DNA of 64,000 nt, taken from assembly GCF_003590145.2 (NCBI RefSeq), contig NZ_CP060436.1:1212001-1276000 (forward strand). Reading direction: 5' to 3'. This DNA is from Pseudooceanicola algae (GTDB lineage: Bacteria; Pseudomonadota; Alphaproteobacteria; Rhodobacterales; Rhodobacteraceae). The first letter of the stretch is position 1; each line of letters begins with the position of its first letter. The notes below the pieces were generated by a model. The model searched no databases. It was not told the origin of the DNA and worked only from the letters and a program-made list of their open reading frames with translations. Below, piece by piece: positions 36,044 to 45,521 of this stretch. The position numbers and the translations under genes were made by a program.

Positions 36044-37050
36044 CCCATGCCAGTCCCGCGTACCGCCCCACCCTTACCCGCCGCCGCCTGCTGGGCACCG
36101 GCCTTGGCGCCGCGGTGCTGAGCCTTGGCGGGGGCCTGGCCCGTGCCCAAACCCGCGAGGTCGCGCTGCAACTTTCGTGGCTGCATTCGGTGCAGTTCGG
36201 CGGCAGTTATATCGCCAGGGACAAGGGCTATTGGACGGACCAGGGCCTGTCCGTCGCGTTGAACCCCGGCGGGCCGAACGCGCCGGTGGAGCCGCCCGTG
36301 GTGGCAGGCAACGCGCTGGTGGGCATTTCCGCCGCCGATTACACCGCCGCCGCCGTGGCGCAGGGCGCACCGTTCAAGATCATCGGCGTGGCGATGCAGA
36401 AGAACCCCTTCGTCATCGCCTCGCTTCCGGACAACCCGGTGAACGAACCGAAGGACCTCGAAGGCAAGCGCATCGGCATGGCGGTTGCGAACACCCCGGT
36501 GCTGCAAGCCCTGTGCAGTCTGAACGACGTCGACATCGACGCGATCGAAGTGGTGCCGACCCAATACGATGCCGCCCCGTTAGTGGCCGGCCAGGTCGAT
36601 TGCCTGCTCTGCTGGGCGACGGACCTGCCCGTGGCCATGGCAATCCAGGGGATCGACAGCGTCACCATGCTGATGGCCGACCACGGGTACGCCGTCCATT
36701 CGCAGACCTACATCGCCACGCAGGACAGCATCGCCAACCGCCGCGACGACCTGATCGCCCTGCTGCGGGGCGAGGTTATGGGCTGGAACGACTACCACGC
36801 CGACCCCGCCGCCGCCGCCGCCCTGACGGTCGGAATGTTCCCCGATGCCGGCCTAGACCTGCAGACCCAGGAACTGCAGGCCGAACGCCAGGTGCCGCTG
36901 ATGTTCTCGGACCTGACCGAGGAACACGGCTTCGGCTGGTTCACGGACGAAACTGTGGCCGCCAACGTCGAGACCCTCGCCCTGCTGGGGCGCGACGTCA
37001 GCCCCGACATGTGGGACCGGTCTCTGCTGCAGGACGTGCATGACGGGTAA
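36040..37050 (+). CDS. ABC transporter substrate-binding protein, NMT1/THI5-like, Tat-exported
   Basis: A 336-residue periplasmic binding protein. The N-terminus contains a twin-arginine signal (LTRRRLLGTGLGAAVLSLGG, cleavage after LARAQ). The mature protein matches the NMT1/THI5 fold (LQLSWLHSVQFGGSYIARDK, LNPGGPNAPVEPPVVAGNAL). Members bind pyrimidines, sulfonates, nitrate, riboflavin or other small solutes; no ligand motif allows a choice. It starts with GTG in GTGA overlap, with AGGAG upstream. The ATPase gene overlaps its end by 11 bases. Confidence 0.88.
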   Translation: MTHASPAYRPTLTRRRLLGTGLGAAVLSLGGGLARAQTREVALQLSWLHSVQFGGSYIARDKGYWTDQGLSVALNPGGPNAPVEPPVVAGNALVGISAADYTAAAVAQGAPFKIIGVAMQKNPFVIASLPDNPVNEPKDLEGKRIGMAVANTPVLQALCSLNDVDIDAIEVVPTQYDAAPLVAGQVDCLLCWATDLPVAMAIQGIDSVTMLMADHGYAVHSQTYIATQDSIANRRDDLIALLRGEVMGWNDYHADPAAAAALTVGMFPDAGLDLQTQELQAERQVPLMFSDLTEEHGFGWFTDETVAANVETLALLGRDVSPDMWDRSLLQDVHDG

Positions 37051-37840
37051 GGACCACCCCCGTGGCGATGTCGTCTGCGACGGCGTATCGCACCGTTTCG
37101 ACAGCCGGAACGGCGCGGTCGAGGCCCTGGGGCAGATCGACGTGACGCTGGAGGGCGGGCAGACAACCGCCCTGGTCGGCCCCTCGGGCTGCGGCAAATC
37201 CACCCTGCTGCGCCTGATCGCGGGACTGGACAGCCCCACCACGGGAACGGTGCACATCGGGGACGAGAGCCCCCGCGACCTGCGCCGCCGGGGCGCCTTG
37301 GCGATGGCGTTCCAGGATGCGTCCCTGCTGCCCTGGCGCACGTTGCGCAGCAACGTCGCGCTTGCCCTCGGCCTGTCGAGGCGCAGCCCCGATCCGGCGG
37401 CTGTGGACGCCATGATTGCCCGCGTCGGCCTTTCTGGGTTCGAGGCGCGGCGACCGGCTGAGCTGTCCGGCGGCATGCGCCAGCGCGCCGCCATCGCCCG
37501 CTGCCTCGTGGGGCGGCCCGAGCTGTTGCTGCTGGACGAGCCTTTCGGCGCGGTGGACGAGCTGACCCGCCGCCGCCTCAACCACGACCTACCGGCCCTT
37601 TGGCGGGAACGGGGCACCACGGCCCTGCTGGTCACCCATTCGATCACCGAGGCGGTGCTTCTTGCCGACCGCATCCTGGTCATGTCGCCCCGCCCGGCCC
37701 GGATCGTCGCCGACTTCGCGGTAAAGCTGCCCCGGCGCGAGGACCCCGGCACCGAGGACACCGACGCCGTCCGCACCCTGCGCGCCGAGGTCTCTGCCGC
37801 CCTGCTCGAAAGCGCCGACCAGCGGGTTGCCGCACAGTGA
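37040..37840 (+). CDS. ABC transporter ATP-binding protein (SsuB/TauB/NMT1-type)
   Basis: A 266-residue ATPase with Walker A GPSGCGKST (47-55), Q-loop (AFQDASLLPWR), signature LSGGMRQR, Walker B LLLLDEPFG and the H-loop VTHSITEAV. The LLPWR/EAVLLADRILVMSPRP pattern is typical of nitrate/sulfonate/taurine-type importers. It couples ATP hydrolysis to the adjacent permease. It overlaps the binding protein gene by 11 bases, and its stop overlaps the permease start (TGATG). Confidence 0.92.
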   Translation: MTGKDHPRGDVVCDGVSHRFDSRNGAVEALGQIDVTLEGGQTTALVGPSGCGKSTLLRLIAGLDSPTTGTVHIGDESPRDLRRRGALAMAFQDASLLPWRTLRSNVALALGLSRRSPDPAAVDAMIARVGLSGFEARRPAELSGGMRQRAAIARCLVGRPELLLLDEPFGAVDELTRRRLNHDLPALWRERGTTALLVTHSITEAVLLADRILVMSPRPARIVADFAVKLPRREDPGTEDTDAVRTLRAEVSAALLESADQRVAAQ

Positions 37841-39405
37841 TGCGCCGTTTCGCGACCTTCCCGGCGGTTAAGGCCCTGCCAGGCCTCCTCGCCGTTGTCG
37901 TCCTGTGGGAGATCGCCGCGCGGCTGAACGCCGGCAGCTTCGTCCTGGCCGGTCCGGGGGCGATTGCGGTCTACCTCTGGGACAATGCCGGGCTGCTGGG
38001 GCGGGCTTTGGCGGCCAGCCTTCACAGTGCCGCATGGGGGTTTTTATGGGGGAACCTGGCCGCCATGGCGCTTGCGGTTACGGTGGTGCTGGTGCCGCGC
38101 AGCGAGCGGCTGATCGGGACACTGGCGCTGATCGTCTTCTGCCTGCCACTGGTGGCGACGGGCCCGATCCTGCGGGTGCTGTTCGGCACCGGAGCGGGGC
38201 CGCAGATCACCCTTGCCGCGCTGGCCGTCTATTACACCACCTTCCTGCCGCTGGTCGTGGGGCTGCGCGCGGTGCCGCGGGGGTGGCTTGATCTTGTGGA
38301 AATCCACGGGCGGGGGCGGTTGTCGCAGATGATCCATGTCCGCGCGCCCGCTGCCTTGCCCTACCTGCTGGCCGGGTTCCAGATCGCCGCCCCCGCGGCG
38401 GTGCTGGGCGCGCTGGTGGGCGAGTTCACCGGGGCCGAGCGGGGCCTGGGCGTTCTGACCGTGCGCGCGATGAGGGCGATGGACGTCAATGCGACCTGGG
38501 CCGTGGCCATCCTGGCAGCCACCGTTTCGATCGCGGCCTACGGGGCGCTTGGCCTGCTCGCCCGGCGCCTCAGCCGCGCGGGCCCGGCGCTGCTTCTGGC
38601 GCCTCCCGGCGTGCCCACGGACCGGTCGCTCTGGTCCGGCGGCCTGTCGATGGCAGGCGTCGGGCTGGTGGCGGTTGTCCTGTGGCAAGGGGTCATGGAC
38701 CTTTTCGATCTCAACACCTTCTTCGCCAAGCGACCCGGCGACGTCTTCGCCTTCCTCTTCACCGGGCCCGACGCTGCGGCCAACCGGGCCGTGCTGTTCG
38801 CGGCCTGCGGCGAGACCCTGACCTTTGCCTTGCCCGGCTACCTGGTCGGCCTTTTGCTGGGGGCGGCACTGGCCTGCGCCATCGTACTGGTGCCCGGGCT
38901 GGCCCACACGGCCCTGCCCGTATCGGTTGCGCTGCGCTCCATCCCGATCATCACGACGGCCCCGCTGATCGTGCTGGCCCTGGGGCGGGGCGCGACGGGC
39001 ACCATCACCATCGTCGCCGTGATGATCTTTTTCCCCACCCTCGTGACCTGCCTTCAGGGCCTGCGCCAGACGCCGGGCCAGATCATCGACATTTTCGACA
39101 CCTATGCCGCCGGGCGATGGCGCGTGCTGACCCTGGCGCGGCTTCCGGCCATGCTGCCCGCGTTCTTCGCCTCGGCCCGCATGGCGATCCCGGCCGCGAT
39201 CCTGGCCGTGACCACCGCCGAATGGCTGGCGACCGGCAAGGGGATCGGCGCGCTGATGGCGCTTACCGCGTCAACCTCGGCCTACGGGATGCTTTGGAGC
39301 GCCGTCCTTCTGGTCGCGCTTGCCGCGGCCCTGGCCTATGGCGCCGTGGCGCGGATCGAGGCGCGGGTGCTGGCCGTCTTCGCGCCGGAACAGGGGGCGC
39401 GATGA
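37840..39405 (+). CDS. Fused double ABC permease (two BPD_transp_1 domains)
   Basis: A 521-residue protein made of two homologous halves, each about 250 residues with about six membrane segments. Cytoplasmic EAA-type loops occur in both: around DLVEIHGRGRLSQMIHVRAP in the first half and IDIFDTYAAGRWRVLTLARL in the second. In most systems the two permease copies are separate or a homodimer; here they are one chain. It starts one base into the ATPase stop. It forms the importer with the neighbouring binding protein and ATPase. Confidence 0.88.
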   Translation: MRRFATFPAVKALPGLLAVVVLWEIAARLNAGSFVLAGPGAIAVYLWDNAGLLGRALAASLHSAAWGFLWGNLAAMALAVTVVLVPRSERLIGTLALIVFCLPLVATGPILRVLFGTGAGPQITLAALAVYYTTFLPLVVGLRAVPRGWLDLVEIHGRGRLSQMIHVRAPAALPYLLAGFQIAAPAAVLGALVGEFTGAERGLGVLTVRAMRAMDVNATWAVAILAATVSIAAYGALGLLARRLSRAGPALLLAPPGVPTDRSLWSGGLSMAGVGLVAVVLWQGVMDLFDLNTFFAKRPGDVFAFLFTGPDAAANRAVLFAACGETLTFALPGYLVGLLLGAALACAIVLVPGLAHTALPVSVALRSIPIITTAPLIVLALGRGATGTITIVAVMIFFPTLVTCLQGLRQTPGQIIDIFDTYAAGRWRVLTLARLPAMLPAFFASARMAIPAAILAVTTAEWLATGKGIGALMALTASTSAYGMLWSAVLLVALAAALAYGAVARIEARVLAVFAPEQGAR

Positions 39406-40469
39406 CACGGCTGTCGATCACCTTTGCAATTCCCGGCGACCGATACCAACGCACCGGCGGATACATCTACGAATCCCGCGTTCTCGACGCCCTGCGGGAC
39501 CTAGGCCACGACGTCGAACACCTTGAATTGCCTGACGGCTTCCCCAACCCCACCCCGACAGAGCTGGCCGAGACCCGCGCCCTGCTGCGCGCCGTGTCCC
39601 CCGGGCGGATCCTGCTGCTGGACGGTTTCCTGCCCGGCTGCCTTGGGCCCGAGGGACTGACCGGGATTGAAGCGCCAATGGTCCCCATCATCCACCACCC
39701 CCTGGGCCTCGAGACCGGTCTGGACCCCGCCCGGGCCAGGCAGTTGCTGCGCGATGAAGCCGCAGGTCTGCGCCTGGTCCGACGCATCGTGGTGCCCAGC
39801 CCTCACACCGGCCTGCTGCTGACGCGGGACTTCGGAATCGACAGCGCGCTGATCGACATGGCCGCGCCGGGTTTCGACGCGCCCGAAGCGGCGCCCCGCC
39901 CGATCTCGCCACCCCTGATCCTGTCGGTGGGTCTGCTGGCACAGCGCAAGGGCCATGACGTCCTGCTGCGCGCGCTGGCCCAACTGGGCGATCTCGACTG
40001 GCAGGCCCGCATCGTCGGAGGTGTCCACGACCCTGCGCTGGCCAAGGCCCTGCACGGCCAGGCGCAAGACCCGGCGCTGCGCGGCCGTGTCACCTTCACC
40101 GGCCTGCTGAGCGACATCGAGGTCGATCGCGCCTACGCCGAGGCGTCCCTGTTTGCCCTCGCCACCCGTTTCGAGGGCTACGGGATCGTCTTCGGCGAGG
40201 CGATGCTGCGCGGCCTGCCCATCGTGACCTGCCGCGCCGGCGCCGTCCCCGACACTGTGGGCGAGGCCGCCGACCTGGTGCCCCCCGACGATCCCGAGGC
40301 CTTCGCCGCCGCCCTGCGCCGCAGTCTCACGGATCCCGCACACCGCGCCCGTCGCGCCCACGCATCACGCACTGTCGGGGCCGCACTGCCCTTGTGGCAG
40401 GACACCGCCCGCAGCATCGCGCAAACGCTGGCCGTGGCGCAGGGCGATGCAGGCGGCAAATCGGTTTGA
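39402..40469 (+). CDS. Glycosyltransferase family 4-like protein
   Basis: A 355-residue GT-B glycosyltransferase. The C-terminal donor-binding half has ILSVGLLAQRKGHDVLLRAL and the E-x7-E motif in TRFEGYGIVFGEAMLRGLP. The N-terminal part has the Gly-rich TGGYIYESRVLDAL. There are no membrane segments, so it acts at the cytosolic side. It starts in ATGA overlap with the permease gene, last in the operon. Donor and acceptor are unknown; the neighbours suggest a lipid acceptor. Confidence 0.87.
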   Translation: MTRLSITFAIPGDRYQRTGGYIYESRVLDALRDLGHDVEHLELPDGFPNPTPTELAETRALLRAVSPGRILLLDGFLPGCLGPEGLTGIEAPMVPIIHHPLGLETGLDPARARQLLRDEAAGLRLVRRIVVPSPHTGLLLTRDFGIDSALIDMAAPGFDAPEAAPRPISPPLILSVGLLAQRKGHDVLLRALAQLGDLDWQARIVGGVHDPALAKALHGQAQDPALRGRVTFTGLLSDIEVDRAYAEASLFALATRFEGYGIVFGEAMLRGLPIVTCRAGAVPDTVGEAADLVPPDDPEAFAAALRRSLTDPAHRARRAHASRTVGAALPLWQDTARSIAQTLAVAQGDAGGKSV

Positions 40470-40902
40470 CCGACTGAGAAGCGGTGGCCCAAAACGACAA
40501 GCTGCGAACCTCGTTCTTGACGTCTGCTTTCATGACACCTTCACGCATTTGGAAGCGCCATGAGACAAGTGCGTCTCGGGGGCGTCACGGATTGTCGACG
40601 GGGACATCACGGGGGCATCCATCCACGCACAAATCGTTTGATGGCCGAGGCTCGCCTTTCCCCGAGTGGACTTAACCGAAACCTCCCGGGTCGGGTAGTC
40701 GAGCGCGGTGTAACCGTTCGAGACGGCAATGCGGACCTGGCGTGCGGCGACCAGAGCCACCCTGAAAACTCTGACGAAGAGCGGGCCGCACCCTGCGGCG
40801 AAGTCACCGACACGGCCGATCGGCATCCGACAGGTTCAGAAGGCCAACGAAAGTCTTCGTGATGCGATTGGAGTGTTTCACGGCGAGGATCGCCCTGTGC
40901 CT
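40470..40902. other. Decayed intergenic region left of the integrase remnant
   Basis: No intact gene. A - strand opening of 98 codons (40530-40826) has no recognised motif. The lower GC content compared with the operon and the direct repeat GGGG-CG/ACA-TCACGG near 40580-40612 fit a deteriorated mobile-element end. Confidence 0.4.
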
Positions 40903-41166
40903 CACAGATCGCACTACACCGCGGCCAAGACGTTGGCCGATGCGGGTGTCGACATTTCCGACATTCAAGCGGTGGCTGGGCACAAGACACTTGAAACGGC
41001 TCAAAAACATGCCTCTGGCGCAGACCAGAAGAATGCATCCAAATGCGATCAGCAGAAGCGGAACCGAAACAAGGAGAAATCCGAAAAGCGCAAGACAAAC
41101 TGCGAAACCGTTCCGGGACCGCAGTGGCAAGCTAGGCAGACTCGAGAGAATGATCAAAATTCCAAT
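40903..41166 (+). pseudogene. Tyrosine recombinase (integrase) C-terminal remnant
   Basis: The frame reads HYTAAKTLADAGVDISDIQ, then AVAGHKTLETAQKHASGADQ, the C-terminal catalytic region of prophage/island integrases. The N-terminal and core domains are missing, the arginine of the LRHT box is gone (HRSHYT), and the position of the catalytic Tyr (usually QKYASGADQ type) is His. It abuts the 3' end of tRNA-Leu, the usual place of an island integrase. It is probably not functional. Confidence 0.72.
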
Positions 41167-41167
41167 G

Positions 41168-41251
41168 TGGTGCGGGTGAAGGGACTCGAACCCCCACGCC
41201 ATAGGCGCCAGAACCTAAATCTGGTGCGTCTACCAATTCCGCCACACCCGC
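41168..41251 (-). tRNA. tRNA-Leu, anticodon TAG
   Basis: The reverse strand reads GCGGGTG acceptor arm, D-arm GCGGAATTGGTAGACGC, anticodon stem-loop CCAGATTTAGGTTCTGG (anticodon TAG), a variable arm and T-arm GGGGGTTCGAGTCCC, then CACCCGC and encoded CCA. The long variable arm fits a class II leucine tRNA. It reads CUA and other CUN codons. Its 3' end faces the integrase remnant. Confidence 0.95.
41170..41191 (+). repeat. tRNA-Leu 3' end, candidate att site (right)
   Basis: This is the segment of the tRNA gene matched 20/22 by 31511-31532 in the same orientation. It serves as the functional tRNA 3' end here. Confidence 0.45.
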
Positions 41252-41382
41252 AACACGCCGTGGGTCTGTCGCCCGCCGCGCAAGGCGGTTAGTAGCAAAG
41301 CCCCCGCCCCGATAGAAGCCATAATCGGCAGGCAGGACGCATAACTTCCGGCATGAGCCGGCAAAGGGCCGAAAGGCCCTGT

Positions 41383-41970
41383 ATGACTATTTTCCACCCG
41401 ACTACGCCACGGGGATGCGCAGCCCCGGAACTTTCCGATGGACGGGATCTTCAAAACCTCCGTTTTCGGGTCAATTCCGCTGCTCTCATGGGGTCTGTTC
41501 CATGGCGGTTCCTGGTCCGGTGGCAGTTCGAAGGGTCGTTACCGCCTTGCCACCTGCACGGATTGCCTGCCGGTACCGCCGTCCTGACGCCGGCGGGCGA
41601 GCGCCCCTTCGAAACCCTCGCCCTCGGGGACCGCATCATCACCCTTGGCACCGCGGTCCTGCGGAGCATTTCGCGCCACCAGATCACCTGCCTTGCCGTG
41701 CGCTTTTCCTGCTGTCAGGAGCGACGCATGCGGGCCGTGATCCTGCCCTGCCGGGAACCAGTCCTCGTGCGAAACCGGCGCAACCTCGCAAGCCGAACCA
41801 AGCCGAGGCCGCCCCATCCCCTTGCCATGCTGACACCGACAGTGGATCGGGTCGACGACGTCCGAGCCCATGGCCTTGGCCATCTCGACGTCACGGTGCT
41901 TCGATGGCGCTTTGCGCGGGATCAAATCATCCATGCCTCCGGGCTGGAACTGCTTGCCTCGGACGACTGA
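41383..41970 (+). CDS. Hint-domain protein, hedgehog/intein-like
   Basis: A 195-residue protein whose middle, HGLPAGTAVLTPAGERPFETLALGDRIIT, is the N-terminal block of Hint-type domains common in Rhodobacterales. The rest includes paired HINT-like beta segments and ends HASGLELLASDD. Whether it self-processes cannot be judged: there is no clear N-terminal catalytic Cys/Ser before the start of the block (HLHG). The start at 41383 is uncertain; 41353 is possible. It overlaps the end of nnrD/nnrE by 49 bases (convergent). Confidence 0.6.
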   Translation: MTIFHPTTPRGCAAPELSDGRDLQNLRFRVNSAALMGSVPWRFLVRWQFEGSLPPCHLHGLPAGTAVLTPAGERPFETLALGDRIITLGTAVLRSISRHQITCLAVRFSCCQERRMRAVILPCREPVLVRNRRNLASRTKPRPPHPLAMLTPTVDRVDDVRAHGLGHLDVTVLRWRFARDQIIHASGLELLASDD

Positions 41971-43541
41971 AGCGCCCTCAGCACGGCCGGGATCGCCTCT
42001 GGCAGGTCCTCGGAGATCAGACCGGGACCATAGCCGCGTGCGGCCTCGACATGCAGCCAGGCAGCCATTCCTACGGCATCGAACGGCGCGAATCCGCGGG
42101 CCAGCATCCCGGTTACCAGACCGGCAAGAACATCGCCCGTGCCGGCCGTGGCAAGCCAGGGGGCTGCGCGGCCCCTCAGCGCGGCGTGGATTCGCACCCG
42201 TCCGTCCGGAGCGGCGATGACGCTGGTGGGACCTTTCAACAGCACCACGGCGCCGGACCGACGCGCCGCGTCCCGGACAGCGTCCAGACGCGAATAGGCC
42301 GGGCCATGCGGCGGCGTCCCCCGCAAGCGCGCGGCAAGGTCCGGGAAAAGCCGGGCAAATTCGCCATCATGCGGCGTCAGCACCGCCGCGCCGGAGCCGA
42401 TGGCCGCGAACAAGGTGGCGGGCGCCTTTGCGAAAGCCGACAGCGCGTCGGCGTCCAGCACCACCCCCCGCCCCGCGGCAAGGGCCTCAGGCACCAGCGC
42501 TGCCGCGCGGTCCAGCCCCATGCCCGGCCCGAGGCACAGCGCATTGATCCGGCGATCCTGCAACAGCGCTTCCAGTGCCGGGGCGTCTTCCACATCGCGC
42601 ATCATAAGCGCAGTGATCGTGGCGGCGACCTCGGGCCGGGCCGCCATGGGCACCCCAAGCGTCACGAGACCCGCACCAATGCGCAGCGCCGCCCGCGCCG
42701 CCAGTCGCGCCGCGCCCGTTGCCCCGGTCCCACCACTGACCACCAAAGCATGTCCATTGCCGTACTTGTGGCCTTCGACCGCCTTGATGGCGGCCGGAGA
42801 GGCCAAATCGCGCTCGACCAACTCCGCAGGGACCTTCGAGGGCAGATCGGGCCAATCAGGCTGCCCGCTCGGCAGACCGATATCAACCACCTTCAGCGCC
42901 CCGCCGGCCTGAGCGCCATTGGCCAGGAAATGTCCCGGCTTCGGGCGGTGAAACGTGACCGTGAGATCCACCTGAAGGGAGGCTGCCGCGGTCTTTTCGT
43001 CCCCAAGGACCCGCCCCGAATCCGCGCAGATGCCCGACAGGATATCCACTGCTACCCGGTTGCGCGCGCGCGCCAAGGCCGCGTTCAGGCTGGCCGTCAC
43101 CTCTGGTGCCAGACCGCGCCGCAATCCGGTGCCGAACAGGGCATCCACGACAAGATCCACCGTCGCATCCCTGTCTGGTTCAACCGAAAAAGGCCACGTT
43201 TGCCCGATATCACACCACTGCCGGTAATTTTCGGCTGCATCGCCGCGCAACCGCCCCGGATCGCCCAGAAGACGCAGGTGAATGTTCCATCCGCGCTTGG
43301 CCAGCAGGCGCGCCACGACGAATCCATCCCCCCCATTGTTTCCGGGTCCACAAAGGATCTCGGCCCGCCGCTGCCCGTCTTGCAGGTCAGGCCAACGGGC
43401 CAAACAGGCGCTGACAACACCGCCCCCTGCGGCCTCCATCAGGTCCGCCCCGGTGACCACCCCAGAAGCCATCGCCACAGCCTCGCAGGACTGCATTTCC
43501 GATCCGGTCAGCACCGCTGACATGGTTTTTTCATTATGCAT
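41922..43541 (-). CDS. nnrDE: Bifunctional NAD(P)H-hydrate epimerase and ADP-dependent dehydratase
   Basis: A 539-residue repair enzyme. The N-terminal YjeF_N domain (epimerase, about 20-230) has ILCGPGNNGGDGFVVARLL. The C-terminal kinase-like domain (dehydratase, about 250-539) has GHKYGNGHALVVSGG and ATAGTGDVLAGLVTGM. It repairs hydrated NAD(P)H. The ATG at 43541 has GGAAG upstream; an ATG six codons later (43523) lacks one. It is divergent from glnB. Confidence 0.93.
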   Translation of the reverse strand: MHNEKTMSAVLTGSEMQSCEAVAMASGVVTGADLMEAAGGGVVSACLARWPDLQDGQRRAEILCGPGNNGGDGFVVARLLAKRGWNIHLRLLGDPGRLRGDAAENYRQWCDIGQTWPFSVEPDRDATVDLVVDALFGTGLRRGLAPEVTASLNAALARARNRVAVDILSGICADSGRVLGDEKTAAASLQVDLTVTFHRPKPGHFLANGAQAGGALKVVDIGLPSGQPDWPDLPSKVPAELVERDLASPAAIKAVEGHKYGNGHALVVSGGTGATGAARLAARAALRIGAGLVTLGVPMAARPEVAATITALMMRDVEDAPALEALLQDRRINALCLGPGMGLDRAAALVPEALAAGRGVVLDADALSAFAKAPATLFAAIGSGAAVLTPHDGEFARLFPDLAARLRGTPPHGPAYSRLDAVRDAARRSGAVVLLKGPTSVIAAPDGRVRIHAALRGRAAPWLATAGTGDVLAGLVTGMLARGFAPFDAVGMAAWLHVEAARGYGPGLISEDLPEAIPAVLRALQSSEASSSSPEAWMI

Positions 43542-43616
43542 AAATTTCGGGCTTCCAGCAAATTTTTTACGCAGCATTTTCACGCGGCCTCTAGCCTCCG
43601 CGCGGGGTTTCACATT

Positions 43617-43630
43617 ACTCAATTGTGAGT
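43617..43630 (+). promoter_or_regulatory. Small palindrome in the glnB promoter region
   Basis: ACTCA and TGAGT are exact inverted repeats around ATTG, 51-64 bases before the glnB start. It is a possible operator. I do not see a convincing sigma-54 or NtrC consensus, so the regulator is open. Confidence 0.3.
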
Positions 43631-43659
43631 GCGCTGCGAAAGTGGTCTGACCGGACTGA

Positions 43660-44019
<360 letters not shown>

Positions 44020-44093
44020 TCAACACCCCTTACAGGGTGGACGCGCGGCAACGCGCGCACCTTCAAGAGACTCAAAACCGAAGGGAAAAGGGA

Positions 44094-45500
44094 ATGAGCA
44101 AGGACAAGGTTCTCAAGCTGATCAAGGACGAGGACGTCGCATACGTCGACATCCGGTTCACCGATCCGCGGGGCAAACTGCAACACGTGACTGTCGTGGC
44201 CGACCTGGTCGACGAGGATTTCCTCGACGAAGGCTTCATGTTCGACGGCTCCTCGATCGCGGGCTGGAAGTCCATCGAAGCCTCCGACATGAAGCTGATG
44301 CCCGACACTGAATCGGCCTATGTCGACCCCTTCTATGCGGAAAAGACGCTCTGCGTGCATTGCTCGGTCGTCGAACCCGACACGATGGAGCCCTATGAAC
44401 GCGACCCGCGCGGCACCGCGCAGAAGGCCGAAGCCTACCTGATCTCCTCCGGAATCGGCGACACCGCCTTCATGGGTCCGGAAGCGGAATTCTTCCTGTT
44501 CGACAACGTCAAATACTCCGTCGGCATGAACAAGGTGTCCTTCGAAGTGGACGCACTGGACGCCTCCTGGAACACCGACACCGACTACGAGATGGGCAAC
44601 ACCGGCCACCGTCCGGGCATCAAGGGCGGCTATTTCCCGGTCAACCCCGTGGACGACGCCCAGGACATCCGTGCCGAGATGCTTTCGACCATGAAACGCA
44701 TCGGCATGAAGGTCGACAAGCACCACCACGAAGTTGCCTCCTGCCAGCACGAACTGGGCCTGATCTTCGGCACCCTGACCACCCAGGCCGACGAGATCCA
44801 GAAGTACAAGTACATCATCCACAACGTGGCCCAGGCCTACGGCAAGTCGGCAACCTTCATGCCCAAGCCGATCGCCGGCGACAACGGCACCGGCATGCAC
44901 GTGAACATGTCGATCTGGAAGGACGGCAAGCCGCTCTTCGCAGGTGACAAGTACGCCGACCTTTCGGACGAAGCCCTGTACTACATCGGCGGCATCCTGA
45001 AGCACGCGAAAGCGCTGAACGCCTTCACCAACCCCGGCACCAACTCCTACAAGCGCCTGATCCCCGGCTTCGAAGCCCCGGTTCTGCGTGCCTATTCCGC
45101 TCGCAACCGCTCCGGCTGCGTCCGGATCCCGTGGTCGGAATCGCCCAAGGCAAAACGCGTCGAAGCCCGCTTCCCCGATCCTTCGGCCAACCCCTACCTG
45201 TGCTTCGCTGCCCTTCTGATGGCCGGCCTCGACGGCATCAAGAACAAGATCCACCCCGGCGACGCGATGGACAAGAACCTCTACGATCTGCCGCCCGAAG
45301 AGCTGGCCGATATCCCCACCGTCTGCGGGTCGCTGCGCGAAGCCCTGGACGAGCTGCAGAAGGACATGGACTTCCTGCTGGCGGGCGATGTCTTCACCAA
45401 GGACCAGATCGACGGCTATATCGGCCTGAAGATGGAAGAGATCGAAGCCTACGAGCACACGCCGCACCCTGTGGAATACAAGCTCTACTACTCCTGCTGA
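44094..45500 (+). CDS. glnA: Glutamine synthetase type I
   Basis: A 468-residue GSI. It makes glutamine from glutamate, ammonia and ATP. Motifs seen are the N-terminal [12 protein letters not shown], the ATP-binding [16 protein letters not shown], and the adenylylation segment NLYDLPPEE (Tyr near 398). The ATG at 44094 follows GGGAAAAGG. Activity is likely to be controlled by adenylylation through GlnE and PII. It is followed by a terminator. Confidence 0.98.
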   Translation: MSKDKVLKLIKDEDVAYVDIRFTDPRGKLQHVTVVADLVDEDFLDEGFMFDGSSIAGWKSIEASDMKLMPDTESAYVDPFYAEKTLCVHCSVVEPDTMEPYERDPRGTAQKAEAYLISSGIGDTAFMGPEAEFFLFDNVKYSVGMNKVSFEVDALDASWNTDTDYEMGNTGHRPGIKGGYFPVNPVDDAQDIRAEMLSTMKRIGMKVDKHHHEVASCQHELGLIFGTLTTQADEIQKYKYIIHNVAQAYGKSATFMPKPIAGDNGTGMHVNMSIWKDGKPLFAGDKYADLSDEALYYIGGILKHAKALNAFTNPGTNSYKRLIPGFEAPVLRAYSARNRSGCVRIPWSESPKAKRVEARFPDPSANPYLCFAALLMAGLDGIKNKIHPGDAMDKNLYDLPPEELADIPTVCGSLREALDELQKDMDFLLAGDVFTKDQIDGYIGLKMEEIEAYEHTPHPVEYKLYYSC

Positions 45501-45521
45501 TCCCTTTCGGATCTCGCAGAC

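Noticed and set aside
40530-40826. A 98-codon - strand opening left of the integrase remnant
   Set aside because: No motif, no ribosome site, and it lies in a region that looks degraded.
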